From Zizania palustris (Eukaryota > Streptophyta > Magnoliopsida > Poales > Poaceae), in NCBI GenBank assembly GCA_019279435.1, contig JAAALK010000289.1, positions 53,876,140 to 53,940,139 on the forward strand: a stretch of DNA of 64,000 nt, in the 5' to 3' direction. Position numbers and translations under genes: made by a program. The notes under the pieces are model-generated. The model did not search any database, had not been told where the DNA came from, and saw only the letters and a list, made by a program, of their open reading frames with translations. Shown in pieces: positions 21,160 through 34,400 of this stretch. Every line of letters begins with the position of its first letter. Position 1 is the first letter of the stretch.

Positions 21160-23855
21160 GCCCGGGGATTCCAAAGTGATAACAGCTTTCGGCAGTGTCA
21201 ACTTCCAGTTGCGGAGGGAGCACGCCCTACACTTCCCTGCGAAGGCCATCAACGACCGATGGTATACCAACTAGATTCTTCGGTGGTTCTACGCCGAAGT
21301 CGAAGAGGACTCCCCCCTCACAGGGCCTCTCCAAGAGATTTGGTTCCGGAAGGAGGCGGAGGTAGCTCCGAACCCTAGCCTGCTTTCCACGAGGCTAGGG
21401 CTGTTGACTTCGGTGGCTCGCCGCATGAGCATGTGTGACTTGGCCGAAGAGTTCATTGCCCTTCAGATTCCATCTCTCGGAGCCGACTGGCCAATAGTGT
21501 TCCAACAGGCCTCGGAGGGTGATCTCCGAACTCTGGATAAGACTTCAATTCCTGCATTACTGCATTTAGATGATAAGAATAACATACTTATGACGTGTTA
21601 CCCCTTTTCTTCAGCGGCTCCTTTGGCATTGGCTCCGGAGGACATAGCTCGGGCCACCGAACGGGTCCTCGGAGCTCCTTCAGTAGCTGAAAAGCAGCGA
21701 AGGCTGGAGCTAGTGGGGAGCTGGGAACGCTCCAATAGAGTGTGGGGAGCTCTCGGGATGGAGCCCCCTCCTCTTCCTGACTTTGCCGCGACTGGGGCAG
21801 CTGCCCGGAAATGGAAGGCCGTTGCTGAACCGCCCAAGAGAGCCAGCAAGCCGCCGTCTAAGAAGAAGAAGGTGGCGAAGATCCCTTCGCAGCTGACTCC
21901 TGCTTCGTCGGCTTCATCCCTGGACGCCCGGAGCTCAGCCTCCGAGGAGCCTGAGGGCTCCGACGTCCAGTTAGCGTCGAGCCTCGAAAATTACCTCCTG
22001 GAGGACGGCGAAGACATAGGGGAAGTCCCAGCCGGAACCTCTGATCGGGAGGTTGTGGAGGTAGACCCAATGCGCGCCTCCGTGCCCACCGTCGTAAATC
22101 TGGACTCGGACTCCACCACCCCCAACACACCCGTAACTAGAGTGGTCACGGCGGGAGTCGCAGCTCCGGCGGGAAACGTGGCGGAGAGGGCTTCGGGAGA
22201 CGATTTCGAGGATATCCTTCAGTTGTACGAAGTTCTGGAGGATCCGACGATCTTGCCTCACGGGGCCTCCGAAGGTACGTCTTGACTCCCCTATTTTAGT
22301 TGATACCTACAACAATCTTTGTAAATACTTACCAAATTTCTTGACAAGATATGAACCTAGAAAGGTGACGAAGCCCCGGCTGCACCCGAAGTCTCCATAT
22401 CTTCGAGGGTCGTGGCCCAGGTGGATCCTCCTACTCCTTCGGACGCTCCATGCCTGCTGGCAGAAGTCGTGCCCGCTGGAGCGGATTCGGTGACTAAGGT
22501 TGCCCCCTCTGTAGTGGCTCCGGTGACCGAGGTCACCCCTGTGGACGCGGCTCTGGTCGAAGGGGTAGCCGCTGAAGAAAGGGTCACTTCTGCTTCAGCC
22601 GCTGCGCCTGCCTTCGTGCCGGGGAGGGGCAAAAGCATGTCTAGCCTCGGCCTTCCCCCCGGCCTTGCGACGACCTCGGTCAGCAACTCGGAGCGCCCAG
22701 TTGGTGGAGCTCCAAGGAGCTCTTAACCAAGTGATGGCCCAGAAGAGTTCTTTAATGCTCCAAGTGGCCGAGGTGTCCGCTACTGCTGCGGGGCTGGAGG
22801 CAACGGAGAAGAAGAATGCTAGTGCGGCAGAACGTACCTTGGATGCCCTTCAGGGTACCTTGGAATACTTCGGCACTATGTGCCCTTCGTCTTCTGCGGC
22901 AGCCAGCGAACCCCTCGATCAGAAGCTGAAGAGGATCCAAGTGGCAGCGTCGCTGATGATGAACTCCGGCGTCCGGTACGGAGAGATCTCCGGGCAGTGC
23001 GCCGGCATCGGAGTTCTTAACCACCTCGAGTCCCTTCAGATCCCCCTCGGTTCAGTCGGGGTTTCGATCCCTAGAAGCTTCGCCTCCGAAGACCTGCTGC
23101 GCCCTTCCTCGGACGTGGCTTTGGCCTGGGAAGCCTTCCGGTCAACTTGGAAGTCAGACCATAAGGCTGTGGCCAAAGCTTGGATTGATGAGGCCCGTCG
23201 ACAGAAGCAGGCGCAAACAAAGCCACCACTTCCTACGTCGCCGGCTCCGACGATCCCTGCTCCGCCAACCGACCTGCAGTTCTAGCTCTTAGGGCCATCA
23301 TGTATGCAAACTGTTGTAAAGCCCCTTTTAATTAATGAAAAAGTTATAATCGAGAAGCTCGTTTGGGTGCCCTGCTTTCTTTTTTAGGTTTTGTCGTGCC
23401 CTTCGAACTTTGACCTCGAAATACTGGAGTTTACCGAAGGGCTCCAGAAGGAGTGGGCAAGCCTCGAGAGCTTGAGGCCCTACCGCCAATCTCGCTTTTC
23501 TGTTCCTCGTGGAGACAAAGGGGAGATACCTCCCGAAGTTTTTCACGAGGTCTTAGCGTATATCAAGAAAGAGGAGAAAGGGAAGGCATCTTCGTCTTCC
23601 GAACACATGAATTGGTCTGACTCGGAGTATCAGGTCGAGGACCCTACGGAGGTTAATTCTGAAAGGCTTCTGACCTGGGCTGAGCTCCAAGAGGAGCAAA
23701 AGAAACTGCGAGCCTTGAAGAAGAAGAGAGGTGTGCGGACGAAAAGGACTAAACCAGCAGCTTCGAGCTCCGAAGGACAGAGTAGCCGGAGGGGTAGCTC
23801 CAGAGGTCGACAGGGTCTTCGATTTTTCCTAGGCTTGGACCAAAACTTCTCCTGA
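20642..23855 (+). pseudogene. Antisense ORF of element A, longest copy, with introns and nonsense codons
   Basis: PF04195-like N-terminal part (FEVFFEAGLGLPA, then SVARRMSMCDLAEEFIALQI), then a Lys/Ser/Pro-rich acidic middle, an Ala-rich probable coiled coil (22700-23280) and a basic Lys/Arg/Ser tail ending at 23855. In-frame TAG codons occur at 20792-20794, 21152-21154 and 21272-21274; the last aligns with a Trp in element B. A GT-AG intron is visible at 22275-22360 (gaag, gtacgt ... cctag). A second site near 21540 has lost its donor (ggataag where B and F have gtaag). It runs opposite to the pol of A, towards the 116-bp repeats. Function unknown; such extra antisense ORFs are known from Tat-lineage Gypsy elements. 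Confidence 0.75.
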
Positions 23856-24142
23856 TGTATAAGTACGACGGATTAATGTGAACTGTTCCGAAAGTATTTT
23901 GCTTGCTTTTTACCCTCCTACCCCTCCTTGTGGGTGGGGGATCATTTGTTGTGCAAAGGATTCGCCGGACACAATGATACGTCGGATTACACATAATATT
24001 CGTACCTTACCTTTTTAGAGGCTTCTTGTAACATACTCTCTTATAATTACCTCGTAAATTTCTAAGTTAAATCTGTCGCTTAGGACTTTGTTTTCACTTT
24101 TTTTTGAATTGTCTCGTTAGCCTAGGCCTCGAAATTTTATTA

Positions 24143-24842
24143 CTTGGTCACCTTCGACTCTTTTACAGATGCTTCGAACCCGTATGCCTGAAATCTGTTC
24201 CTTTTTAAGTCCTTGGACTCTTCTATGGATCCTAACAAGCCGTAGCCTGGAGTCCGTAGGCTGGCCACCTTCGGCCTTTTTACAGATACTTCGGACCCGT
24301 AGGTCAGAAATCTGTTCGTTTAAAGTCCTTAGACTCTTCTACGGATCCTAACAAGCCGGAGCTTGGAATCCGTAGGCTGGCCACCTTCGACTCTTTTACA
24401 GATACTTCGAACCCGGAGGCCGAAAATCTGTTTGTTTAAAGTCCTTAGACTCTTCTACGGATCCTAACAAGCCGGAGCCTAGAATCCTTAGGCTGGCCAC
24501 CTTCGGCTCTTTTACAGATACTTCGAACCCGGAGGCCGGAAATCTGTTTGTTTAAAGTCCTTAGACTCTTCTACGGATCCTAACAAGCCGGAGCCTGGAA
24601 TCCGTAGGCTGGCCACCTTCGGCTCTTTTACAGATACTTCGAACCCAGAGGCCGAAAATCTGTTTGTTTAAAGTCCTTAGACTCTTCTACGGATCCTAAC
24701 AAGCCAGAGCCTGGAATCCGTAGGCTGGCCACCTTCAGCTCTTTTACAGATACTTCGAACTCGGAGGCCAGAAATCTGTTTGTTTCAAGTCCTTAGACTC
24801 TTCTACGGATCCTAACAAGCCGGAGCCTGGAATCCGTAGGCT
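24143..24842. repeat. 116-bp tandem repeat, six copies (element A)
   Basis: The motif ggctggccacct recurs at 24259, 24375, 24491, 24607 and 24723, with a changed version at 24839: steps of exactly 116 bp. A divergent first copy starts near 24143. Each unit contains cagatacttcgaac and ctacggatcctaacaagcc. It sits between the end of the antisense ORF (23855) and the end of pol (25031), i.e. in the 3' untranslated region of element A. Segments 23856-24142 and 24843-25030 are non-coding spacer. Confidence 0.95.
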
Positions 24843-25030
24843 GGCGGCGGAGTCCTCGAACCCATGGTTCACAGACTGCTGCCCGGGTCTTGGGAAAGAT
24901 GCTTGCCTCTGCAAGCATCTCCGTCCTCCTGATGCGTCCATCCGGAGTAAGGAATACTCGAAGAGTAAACAAAATTCGACCCTCCGCTTTATTTAGAAAA
25001 TGAAGTTTCACAAGTGATTACAAGGAGCCC

Positions 25031-26480
25031 CTAAGCGTAATAACGCTTAAGGTGCTCCGCATGCCACACATGTTTCAACTCTTCTCCTTCTAAATTAGCT
25101 AATTTAAACGATCCGGGGCATCCTGAGCGTAGGATAATATATGGTCCTTCCCATTTATTCCCTAGCTTCCCCGGCGCTATTACACTTCGCAAAACTAGAT
25201 GACCTGGTCTAAGCTCGTTTGGCTTTATCTTCGGGTCATACCATGTTTTTGTTTGTCCCTGGTACTTCGTCAGGTTGGCAACAGCTCGAAGCCTTGTTTC
25301 TTCTGATAAGTCCAACGAAGTGTTTCTGTCATCTTCGCCTCCGGGCTGCATCACACAAAGGGATCCCCCTTTGAGCTCTGTAGGAGTCATGGCTTCATCT
25401 CCGAAGAGTAGTCTGAATGGGGTAAAACATGTGGATATGGTTTGAGTGGTTCGAATGGACCACAAGATCTTGGGGAGCTCTTCGACCCACAGCCCTTTGG
25501 CCAGTCCCACAATCCTTTGATTTAAACCGGACAGGATGTTCCCATTGGCTCTCTCGACAGCTCCGTTGGACTGTGGATGGCATACTGCGGCGAAGCACAA
25601 CTTAATGCCCAACTCTTCACAAAATGCTTGGAATGTGCCAGCTTCGAACTGGGTTCCATTATCCACTGTCAACTCCCTTGGCACTCCGAACCTGCATATA
25701 ATGTTCTGCCAGAAAATTTTTTGCACGTTCCTCGAGGTGATAGCAGTCAATGGCTCCGCTTCAACCCACTTCGAAAAATATTCGATTGCTACTACCGCAA
25801 ACTTCAAGCCACCTTTTGCCATTGGAAAAGGGCCTATGAGGTCCATGCCCCACCGAGCCATTGGCCATACCGGGGCAATAACTTGTAGTTGAACTGGCGG
25901 ACGGTGGCTTCGCCTGCCCATCCATTGGCAGCCTTGGCATGTTCGAACCAGTTCCTCTGCATCTCTCACTATTGTTGGCCAGTAAAGCCCCTGGCGAAGT
26001 GTCTTGCCAGCTAGAGCTCGAGGTGCCAGATGACTTCTGCACAAACCTTCGTGAATATCCCGAAGTATATCTTGACCTTCGGGTTGGGAGATGCATCGGA
26101 GTAGAGGGGAGCAAACACCAGCTTTGTACAATACTCCGTTGACAAGCTTGTAATTTCGGGCTCTTGCTTGCAACCTTCGGGCATCCGGACCTTCTGAGGG
26201 ATCTATGCCATCTTGCAATATACTCATAATCGGAGCCCGCCAATCTGTAGCCGGAATGCACAGTACTTTTGCAGAGGGTACATGGCTAGCTGCGGGCTGC
26301 CTTAGTTCTTCGTAGAAAGCACCCTCCGGGAGGTCTACCGCTCCAGCTGCAGCTTTTGCCAGAATATCTGCGAGCTGATTATCTACTCGAGGGATACTCC
26401 GAACAGTGAATCCTTTGAATGCTGCTTCAGCCTTGCGGATTTCTTCAAGGTATTGTGCTAAATGCATGTTCTTTGCTTGA
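25031..26480 (-). pseudogene. 3' half of Gypsy pol of element A: RNase H tail and integrase
   Basis: Open frame for about 480 codons, truncated at its 5' side. It begins within the second, archaeal-type RNase H (SFQAKNMHLAQYLEEIRKAE; VDNQLADILAKAA). Integrase follows with an HHCC finger (HEGLCRSHLAPRA ... CQGCQ), core Asp in GMDLIGPF, Asp in TVDNGTQF and Glu in NGAVERANG, then a C-terminal DNA-binding part (GNKWEGPYII) and end HLKRYYA at 25031. Integrase itself shows no stop or missing catalytic residue. RT, protease and gag are absent because a joint near 26485 replaces them with element B in the opposite orientation. Confidence 0.85.
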
Positions 26481-26499
26481 AAACTCGAAGACGCGCTGG

Positions 26500-29400
26500 A
26501 TCGGGGGAAAAGGGTAGTCCTCCCCATTTCCGGAGGTGGAGCCCTGGGAGCTCTGTCCAAGCGCCAGCGGCGGGATTATGTTCGGGAAGTCGGGCATATC
26601 GGCACGTCCGGCTCCCCCGTCCTCCCCGAATGGTACCATGTTCCCATCTCCTTCACCGCCGAGGACGCCGCTGGAGTCAAGTTCCCACACGCTGACCCCC
26701 TCGTCATTTCGGCCGATGTCGCTGGAGTCGAGGTGCGTCGCATCCTGGTTGATGGGTGAAGTTCCGCTGACATTATCTTTGTGCACGCCTTCGATCAATT
26801 GTGCATGTCTCGCAAGCATCTACTGCCAGCTTCCCGCCCACTCCAGGGCTTCGCGGGCCCCCCGCTCGATGCCTTGGGCCAGGTCATGCTGGAGGTGACT
26901 TTCGACGTCTCCCCCCTCCGGCGCTGCGAGGAGATCCTGTTCGACATGGTCGACGCTCCATACGCCTACAACGCCATCTTCGGGAGGGGAATGCTCAATC
27001 GCTTCGGAGCTGTCGCCCACCACAACTATCTGTGCCTCAAGATGCCAACTCCAGGCGAGGTGTTGTCGGTCCTAGGTGACCAGGCCGCGGCTCGTCGATT
27101 CGAGTACGGCCACTCGGTGCCACTGGAGCCACGACAGATTCACAGTGTCCGTGAAGAGGCCGGGGGAGCCAGCCTCCCTAAGGGTGGAAACTCCGGGCAG
27201 AAGGGTCGCCCAGCAAAACCTCTCCCGGAGGGGGAGGTCATTACGAAGATCTTGGTCCAAGACGGGAAGGAGTACCCGATCAAGTTCAGAGGGGGTCTGG
27301 AGCCAGAGCTGTCGGCGCAGCTCGAAGGAATCATCCGCGACAACCTCGACATCTTCGCATGGTCCGACGGGGACATCACCGGTGTCGACCGCTCGATCAT
27401 TGAGCACTCACTGGCTGTCGACCCGAAGGCTCGGCCGGTCCGCCAGGGGCTCCAGAAGCTTTCCATCGAGCGTGCCGAGCTCGCCAAGGCCGAGACGGAG
27501 AAGCTGCTTCAAGCGGGGGTCATCCGGGAAGTGAGTCATACTGAGTGGTTGTCTAACCCAGAGTTTGTCCAGAAGAAAACATCTGGAAAGTGGCGCATGT
27601 GTATCGACTTTACTTCCCTGAATAAAGCTTGCCCCCGTGACCCCTACCCCATGCCCCGAATCGATCAACTGGTCGACTCCACAGCCGGAGCCGAGCTCCT
27701 CAGTTTCATTGATGCTTATTCCGGCTACCACCACATCTGGTTAAAACCTGAAGACCAAGTCAAAACAAGCTTTGTCACCCCAGCGGGAGTGTTCTGTTAT
27801 GTCCAGATGCCCTTCGGCCTCCGCAATGCCGGGGCAACCTTTTCAAGGCTGATTTCCAAGGCTTTGGGCCACCAGATGGGGCATAATGTTGAAGCATACA
27901 TGGATGATGTCATCATCAAAAGCCCCACCAAGAGTCGTCATGGCGCGGACATAGCTGAGACTTTTGATAGCCTTCAGCGGTGTGGAATCCGCCTCAACCC
28001 AGAGAAATGTGTCTTCGGAGCACGCGCTGGGAAGTTGCTCGGCTACCTGGTTTCTAGCCGAGGCATTGAAGCCAGCCCAACACAAGTCAGTGCGTTGCAA
28101 AACATGTCCCCACCTCAGAACTTGAAGCAAGCACAAAAGCTAGCCGGGAGGTTAGCGGCCCTCAGCCGCTTTTTAGCAAGATCAGCCGAACGAAGCTTTC
28201 CTATCTTCAAGGCGCTTCGGGGTTCTAGGCATTTCGAGTGGACCTCCAAATGTCAGGACTGCTTCGAGCAAATCAAGGAGTATCTCTCCGGCCTCGTGGC
28301 CCTCGCCACGCCCCGGGTCGACAGTCCCATATTGGTCTATCTCGCCGCCTCCGGCAGCGTGGCGAGTGCAGCTTTGGTCCAAGAAGAAGAACTAGACGGG
28401 AAGTTGATACAACGCCCCATCTACTTCGTTTCCGAAGCCCTCTCTGGAGCTAAGGTTCGGTACTCCGAGCTCGAGAAGGTGGCATACGCCCTCGTCATGG
28501 CATCCCGAAAGCTTCGGCACTACTTCCTGGCTCACGATGTCATCATCCCGACGGCCTATCCGTTAAGCGACATGTTTCGAAACAAGGATGCCATCGGCCG
28601 CATCGGGAAGTGGGCGGTGGAGTTGGCCCCATTCGGAATCTCCTTCGTCGCCCGAACTGCAATCAAGTCTCAAATCCTCGCCGACTTCGTCGCTGAATGG
28701 ACGCTGACATCTGATCGCACCGGCACCGAAGCAAGCGAAGGGATTTGGACCGTCTATTTGGACGGTGCTTACCAGGCTTCGGGGCCGGGGCCGGAGCAGT
28801 CATTGTCTCCCCCTCTGGCCAACAGGCCTTGTATTCAGCTCGGCTGAAATTCAAAGCTACCAACAATATCGCCGAGTATGAGGGAGTCCTTTTGGGCCTC
28901 CACAAGGCGCGCGCGCTCGGAACCGCCCGCGTTATAATCAAGACCGATTCCCAGGTCGTCGCCGGGCATGTCGACAAGAGTTTTCAGGCTCGACACCCAG
29001 ACCTCGTCTCCTACCTTGAAGTCATCCGAAGGTTCGAAGCATCCTTCAAGGGCATATCCGTTCAAAGCATCCCAAGAGGCAAAATTTGCCAAGCCGATGC
29101 CCTCGCCAAAGCCGGAGTAGGAGGCCAAGCTTTGCCACCAGGCGCCTTCTTCGAAGAGGTTATCCAACCTTCGGCGCCTCCTCGCGACGAGGCATCAACC
29201 TCCGCATCAGCCAAGCTCCCGCCGTCGCCTCAGCCAGCTCCAGTCTTATGCACGGTCGGCGACGATTGGCGGGAGCCCATCCTGCGCACGCTCGCTGGCA
29301 GCGAGGATGATCGGCCTAGCCAGGACCAAGTACGCCTCCAGCTCCATGCCAGGTCTTTCCAAATCATCAATGGCATCCTATACAAATTGGGGGTATGTTC

Positions 29401-30478
29401 CCCGCTGCTTCGATGCATCTCCCACTCGGACGGAGTGGCCATGCTCTGGGAAATCCACGAGGGGTTGTGCGGGAGCCATCTGGCACCACAGGCACTCACC
29501 GGCAAAGCTCTCCGGCAGGGCATGTACTGGCCCACGATCGTTGCCAACACTGAAGACCTCGTTCGCACTTGCCAAGGGTGCTAGTGGATGGGACGACAGA
29601 GCCACCGACCCCCGGTCGGCCTGCAGCCCATTCCCCCTATGTGGTCGTTGGCTCGTTAGGGAATGGACCTCATTGGGCCATTTCCTAGAGCAAAAGGCAA
29701 CCTACGTTTTGCTGTCGTCGCAGTCGAATATTTCTCTAAATGGGTCGAAGCCGAGCCACTGACTTCCATCACATCCCGGAGCGTCCAGAAATTCTTCTGG
29801 CAGAACATCGTGTGCCGCTTCGGAGTACCCCGCCAGCTCACATTGGACAATGGGACGCAGTTCGATGCTGGGGCCTTTCGGGCATTTTGCGACGAATTGG
29901 GAGTCCAACTCTGCTTCGCCGCAGTGCGGCATCCCCAGTCTAACGGGGCTGTGGAGCGGGCTAATGGGCACATACTCTCGGGCCTCAACAAACGCATAGT
30001 GGGCCTAGCCAAAGGATTGTGGCCTGAGGAGCTGCCGAAGATCTTGTGGTCCATCCAGACCACCCCTTCCCGAGCTACCGGGTTCACCCCATTTCGCCTC
30101 CTGTTCGGCGACGAAGCAATGACCCCAACGGAGCTTCGAGCCGGTTCGCTACGCGCTATATCACCCGAAGCCAATCATGAGCGCGCCGTCTCCCTCGACC
30201 TGGCGGAGGAGACACGGCTACGAGCCATCGCCAACCTCTCCCAGTACCAGAAGCAAACGAAGGCATGGTACGATCCCAAAGTCAAGCACAACGAGTTCCA
30301 GCCAGGGCACCTTGTCCTTCGCACGGTGACCGCCCCGACGAAACTGGGCAACAAGTGGGAAGGACCATACATCGTGACCGGCTCCGGGCGCCCGGGCTCC
30401 TACCGGCTCGCTACCTTGGAAGGCAAGGAACTGAAGCATACTTGGCACGCGGAGCACCTGAAGCGTTACTTCTCGTAA
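26500..30478 (+). pseudogene. Gypsy pol of element B (PR-RT-RH-aRH-INT), degenerate
   Basis: Protease (ISADVAGVEVRRILVDG near 26700-26756) is cut by TGA at 26757-26759, right after its Asp-Gly motif. RT has KWRMCIDFTSLNKACPRDPY and YMDDVIIKS (about 27897). A gypsy RNase H follows (28270-28660), then a second, archaeal-type RNase H (YLDGAYQASG at 28760; TNNIAEYEGVLLGL), which marks the Tat lineage. A one-base loss in a G run at about 28783 shifts the frame. Integrase has its HHCC finger (HEGLCGSHLAP ... CQGC), TAG at 29582-29584 and TAG at 29657-29659, then DNGTQF and NGAVERANG and ends HLKRYFS at 30478. At least four lesions, so not functional as is. Confidence 0.88.
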
Positions 30479-30608
30479 TTTCATAAATGTATCCCGCCAG
30501 CGGCCGATAACGCCTGCTCCTGTATCTAAACTACATAATAAAATCGTCAGGCGAATGTCTTCGCCCACGGTGAACGCGCAACGGTGCTAGAAGTTTAGTT
30601 TCACCAGG

Positions 30609-31165
30609 CGAACCGGCTTCCGAGCCCCGGCTCGACGCGCCCTCACTCGGATTCCGAGCTCCGGCTCCACACACCCACGACTCGGCTTCCGAGCCCCGGC
30701 TCGACGCGCCCTCACTCGGGTTCTGAGCTCCGGCTCGACGCACCCCCGAATTGGCTTCCGAGCCCCGGCTCGACGCGCCCTCACTCGGGTGCTGAGCTCC
30801 GGCTCGACGCACCCCCGAATCGGCTTCCGAGCCCTGGCTCGACGCGCCCTCACTCGGGTTCCGAGCTCCGGCTCGACGCACCCCCGAATCAGCTTCCGAG
30901 CCCCGGCTCGACGCGCCCTCACTCGGGTTTCGAGCTCCGGCTCAACGCATCCCCGAATCAGCTTCCGAGCCCCGGCTCGACGCGCCCTCACTCGGGTTCC
31001 GAGCTCCAGCTCGACGCACCCCCGAATCTGCTTCCGAGCCCCGGCTCGACGCACCCTCACTCGGGTTCCGAGCTCCGGCTCGACACACCCCCAAATTGGG
31101 TTCCGAGCTCCAGCTCGACGCACCCCCGAATTGGCTTCCGAGCCCCGGCTCGACGCGCCCTCAAT
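30609..31165. repeat. 69-bp tandem repeat, about eight copies (element B)
   Basis: The motif cttccgagcccc recurs every 69 bp (30617, 30686, 30755, 30824 and on to about 31136). Each unit is two related halves of 35 and 34 bp (gcttccgagccccggctcg and gttccgagctccggctcg). Because 69 is a multiple of three, frames on both strands stay open; these are not genes. It lies in the 3' untranslated region between pol and the antisense ORF. Confidence 0.95.
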
Positions 31166-31434
31166 AGGTTTCTGAGCTCCGGATCAATGCGCCCTCGCTC
31201 AAGTTCCAAGCTCCAGCTCCAAGGTAGCTTACCCTCATTGGTGCAGTATACCCATCGAGCCTTCCTCCTAGCCAATTAGCGACCAACCGGCAAGCCGCCT
31301 ACTCGCTAAGGAGGGGAGGGGGAAAGGAGCAAGGAGAGAAGCCTCGACCGTGTATATTGGAAAAATAAGAAAGGTGGCATACAGTGTTGGTCACGAATCA
31401 AGAACGAAGGAGAAGAATTAAGAGAAGTTTTCAT

Positions 31435-34400
31435 CTAAGCCAAGTAGGAACCGGAGGCCACCTCGATCAGACGAACCGCCAGGGCCAGAGCCCGCTCTAG
31501 CCTGAAGCCCCGGCACGGTTCGCGTAGACCTCTCTTTCCTCTTCCGCCGTTCCTCCTCTTTCTTCTGGGCACGAAAGGTCCTTTGGTCTTATTGAAGTTG
31601 GGCCCAGCTGCGTAGATTGCCTCCCTCGGAGGGCGCGCCGCCTGGACCAGCTTCTGTGTCGGACCAGTCCACCGGTTCGGGAGATGAGGATGGAGCGCGG
31701 AGCCCTTTCTCTTCCTCCTTGACAAGGCTCAGAACCCCTTGAAGGACGTCAGGGTCCGCGCACCCATCGCTACCACGAGGAAGGGTGAAGCGTGCAAGCC
31801 GGTTCGCTCTCAGGGTTTCGAGGATAGCCCATCGGTGTCGAAGAGTGTCGTCAAGTTCGAGTACTTTGACATCGCAATCACAAGCATGGACACCCTGAAT
31901 GACCCCCAAAAAGGTACTCTTTATTAATATATGACCGAGTTTCTAGAACTGTTACAGGATATATAGCGCGAGGGTCCTGAGGAAGCTACACCTTCGGATC
32001 TGGCTGATGGGCCGGGGCTGAAGGCTTCGAAGGAGCCGGAGGACCGCCGGTGCGAAGCGCCTCCTCCAGCCAGGTCTTGATCGCTTTGGGGCCCTCGGTC
32101 TGCCAAATTGCCTTAAGCGCCCTCCAAGATTGGGTCACCGTCGGGCTCGGTGATCGGAGGTGGTCCCCTACGAAGGTGATTGGATGTGGACTTGAAGGTG
32201 AAGGAAGAGGGAGCCCGGAAGCCTCGAGGTGTTGAAGAAGTTCGAAGGCGGCCACCCGAGCGGACACCTCACCGTACTTCGACACGGTTTGGTGTATTTG
32301 CCGAACGGCGGCCTGGATAAACTTTACCCGGCGGACCATGGGCTCCCGGGAGATGTCGAACGCGCTGCACCCGGTGCCATAGCACGCTAGCACCCTCCTG
32401 AGGGACACCGCTGTGTCAGCCGCCGTCTTCTCTACCTCTGCGAGCGCCTCGATTATCTCCCCGTTCCGGGCAACGAGGTCCACCTCAGCCCGCTCCAGAT
32501 GAAGCACTCGGGCCCCGAGGGCCTCGGCGTTAGTTGCCGCCTCTCGAAGATTGTCTATCTCCGAGACTTGAGCCCGGAGTGTGGAAACTTCTCCTTCGAG
32601 TCGCTCTGCTTCTGCGGCCCGAGCCCGAAGCCTTTCCGCCTCGGCGGCTTGGACCCGTAGGGCGTCAACTTCCGCCTCCAGCTCGTCCGCTCAAGTGGCC
32701 CGAGCCCGGAGCCCTTCCAGCTCCGCAACGCGGGCATTGAGGGAGTCCACCTCCGCCACCTGGGCCTCGAGCGCTTCGACCCTGGCGGCCCGGAGCCGAA
32801 GGCTTTCGATCTCCGCCACTCGCTCACGGGCCAACCTCTCGGCGGCGTCCACTCGGGCAGCAAGCTCCGAGGAATCTGCTTCGCGGCGATGGTGTTCGGA
32901 GAGCAGGGAAAGCAGCGATCCCTACGCCAGCGCGACTAACTGCGCACGAAGAAGAGGATCAGAAAGGAGGGCTAGGGGCTTGTTGAAGGGCACTCCAAGA
33001 AAATACCTTGCCCGCAGCAGTCTCGATGGCCCTACCGAGCTCCAGTCCGTCCGTCAGCCCCAGCTCATCTATCACCGGAGCCTCGCGCAGGCGCAGGTAA
33101 TAGTCGTGGACTGGAGCCACCTTGGACGCGAAGTCCTCACTGACCGACAAGTAGGGACGCAAGAGGGGAACGCTAGAGCGTGCGCCCCGAGGGCTGGAGG
33201 GGGGCCGGGGTCGAATCCCTCCGTCCTCGATGGCCTCCGACGAGGCCCCTTCGGATGCTCCAGACTCCGTCCCACCCCGTGGCCCCGATGCCCTCGTCGT
33301 GTTAGCAGGGACTCCGGACCTCGCATCCGCAGCGTCCTCGGAGGGCGGGACAGTTGGATCGACGTCCCGGACGGATGTGCCTGCACGAAGCAAACAAGGG
33401 CTGAGGACGAGAAGGCCTGGCGTTTCGAAAAAAAGGATTGGGCAAGTTAGCGTACCTTCGTTCGCGACCTTGGCAAGGTCCCCCGAAAGCTGGGTGTGCC
33501 CCGAAGGGCTCGAGCGATAGAACAAGTTGTCTATCGAATTCACCGGGGAGCCCGCCGCCGCCGCAGCGAGCTCGGCCTCCACGTCGGCGCTCCCCTCGAT
33601 GGCGCCGAGCGGGTCAGCCAGCCCTCCTCTATCTAGGCTGTCGGTCTCCCTGCTCCCCCAGGAGCTGGCGGAGACCCCCTCTGAAGCCGGCTCGCGCGGG
33701 GGAGCAGTCTTGGGAGGCGAGGTAGTTTCGGTGGCTGGCGCCTCCTGCTCGGTCCTTGGCACGGACGTCGTAGGGTCCGAACGAGGGGGAGCATCTCCAG
33801 CCCTTCCGGCGCCCAGCCGGACCGATTGATTCGGGTTTGGAGCTACCGGGGGGTCCTCTGACTCTGATCGGGCCCCATCGCTGGAGCACCCCCACTCGGA
33901 GTGTGAGGCGGAGGAGTGGCTCGGGGAAAGCCGCCTCGGGCCCTTCACCACCTTCTTCTTCTTGGAGGGGTGTCGGGGGGAGAGGCCACCGTCGGGATCA
34001 GCCACCTTCCTCTTCGAGATGGCCCGGAGGACCTCCCCCTCCGGGAGAGGCGGAGGCGAGAGCTCAAGTGCCCGCCACACTCTGTTAAAGCACTCCCAGG
34101 AGCCCACCAGCTCCAGCCGCCGGGTGCATTCGGCCAGGGTAGGGGCTCCAAGGATCCGCTCCGTTGTGCGGGCCACCTCCTTGGGAGTCCGGGCGACGAG
34201 CGACCCTGTATTCGAGGATCAGGGCCGGAGTACTCTTCGAAGCACGGAAGAAGGAAATGAGGCTAAGGAGTGCGGAAACTTATCGAGTGGCTGAGTTGAG
34301 CCACCAAGCCTCCTACCTCCGCAGCTGCGCAGCCCTCGTGGAAGTTGTTGATGGCTGCCTTTGTAACGACTCCCTTCGGCTGCAGAGGCCGGACGATTTC

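Noticed and set aside
20642..23855. First read as the gag of a plus-strand element
   Set aside because: The same frame in B and F lies between the satellite and 3' LTR and opposite to pol, and the LTR TATA boxes agree with pol. It is an antisense extra ORF.
24143..24842. Regular 116-bp repeats as a CRISPR-like array
   Set aside because: The whole unit is repeated with no unique spacers, and the setting is a plant retrotransposon.
30531..31175. Long overlapping ORFs on both strands (up to 178 codons)
   Set aside because: They are produced by the 69-bp repeat, whose length is a multiple of three and which lacks stops. No start context or homology.
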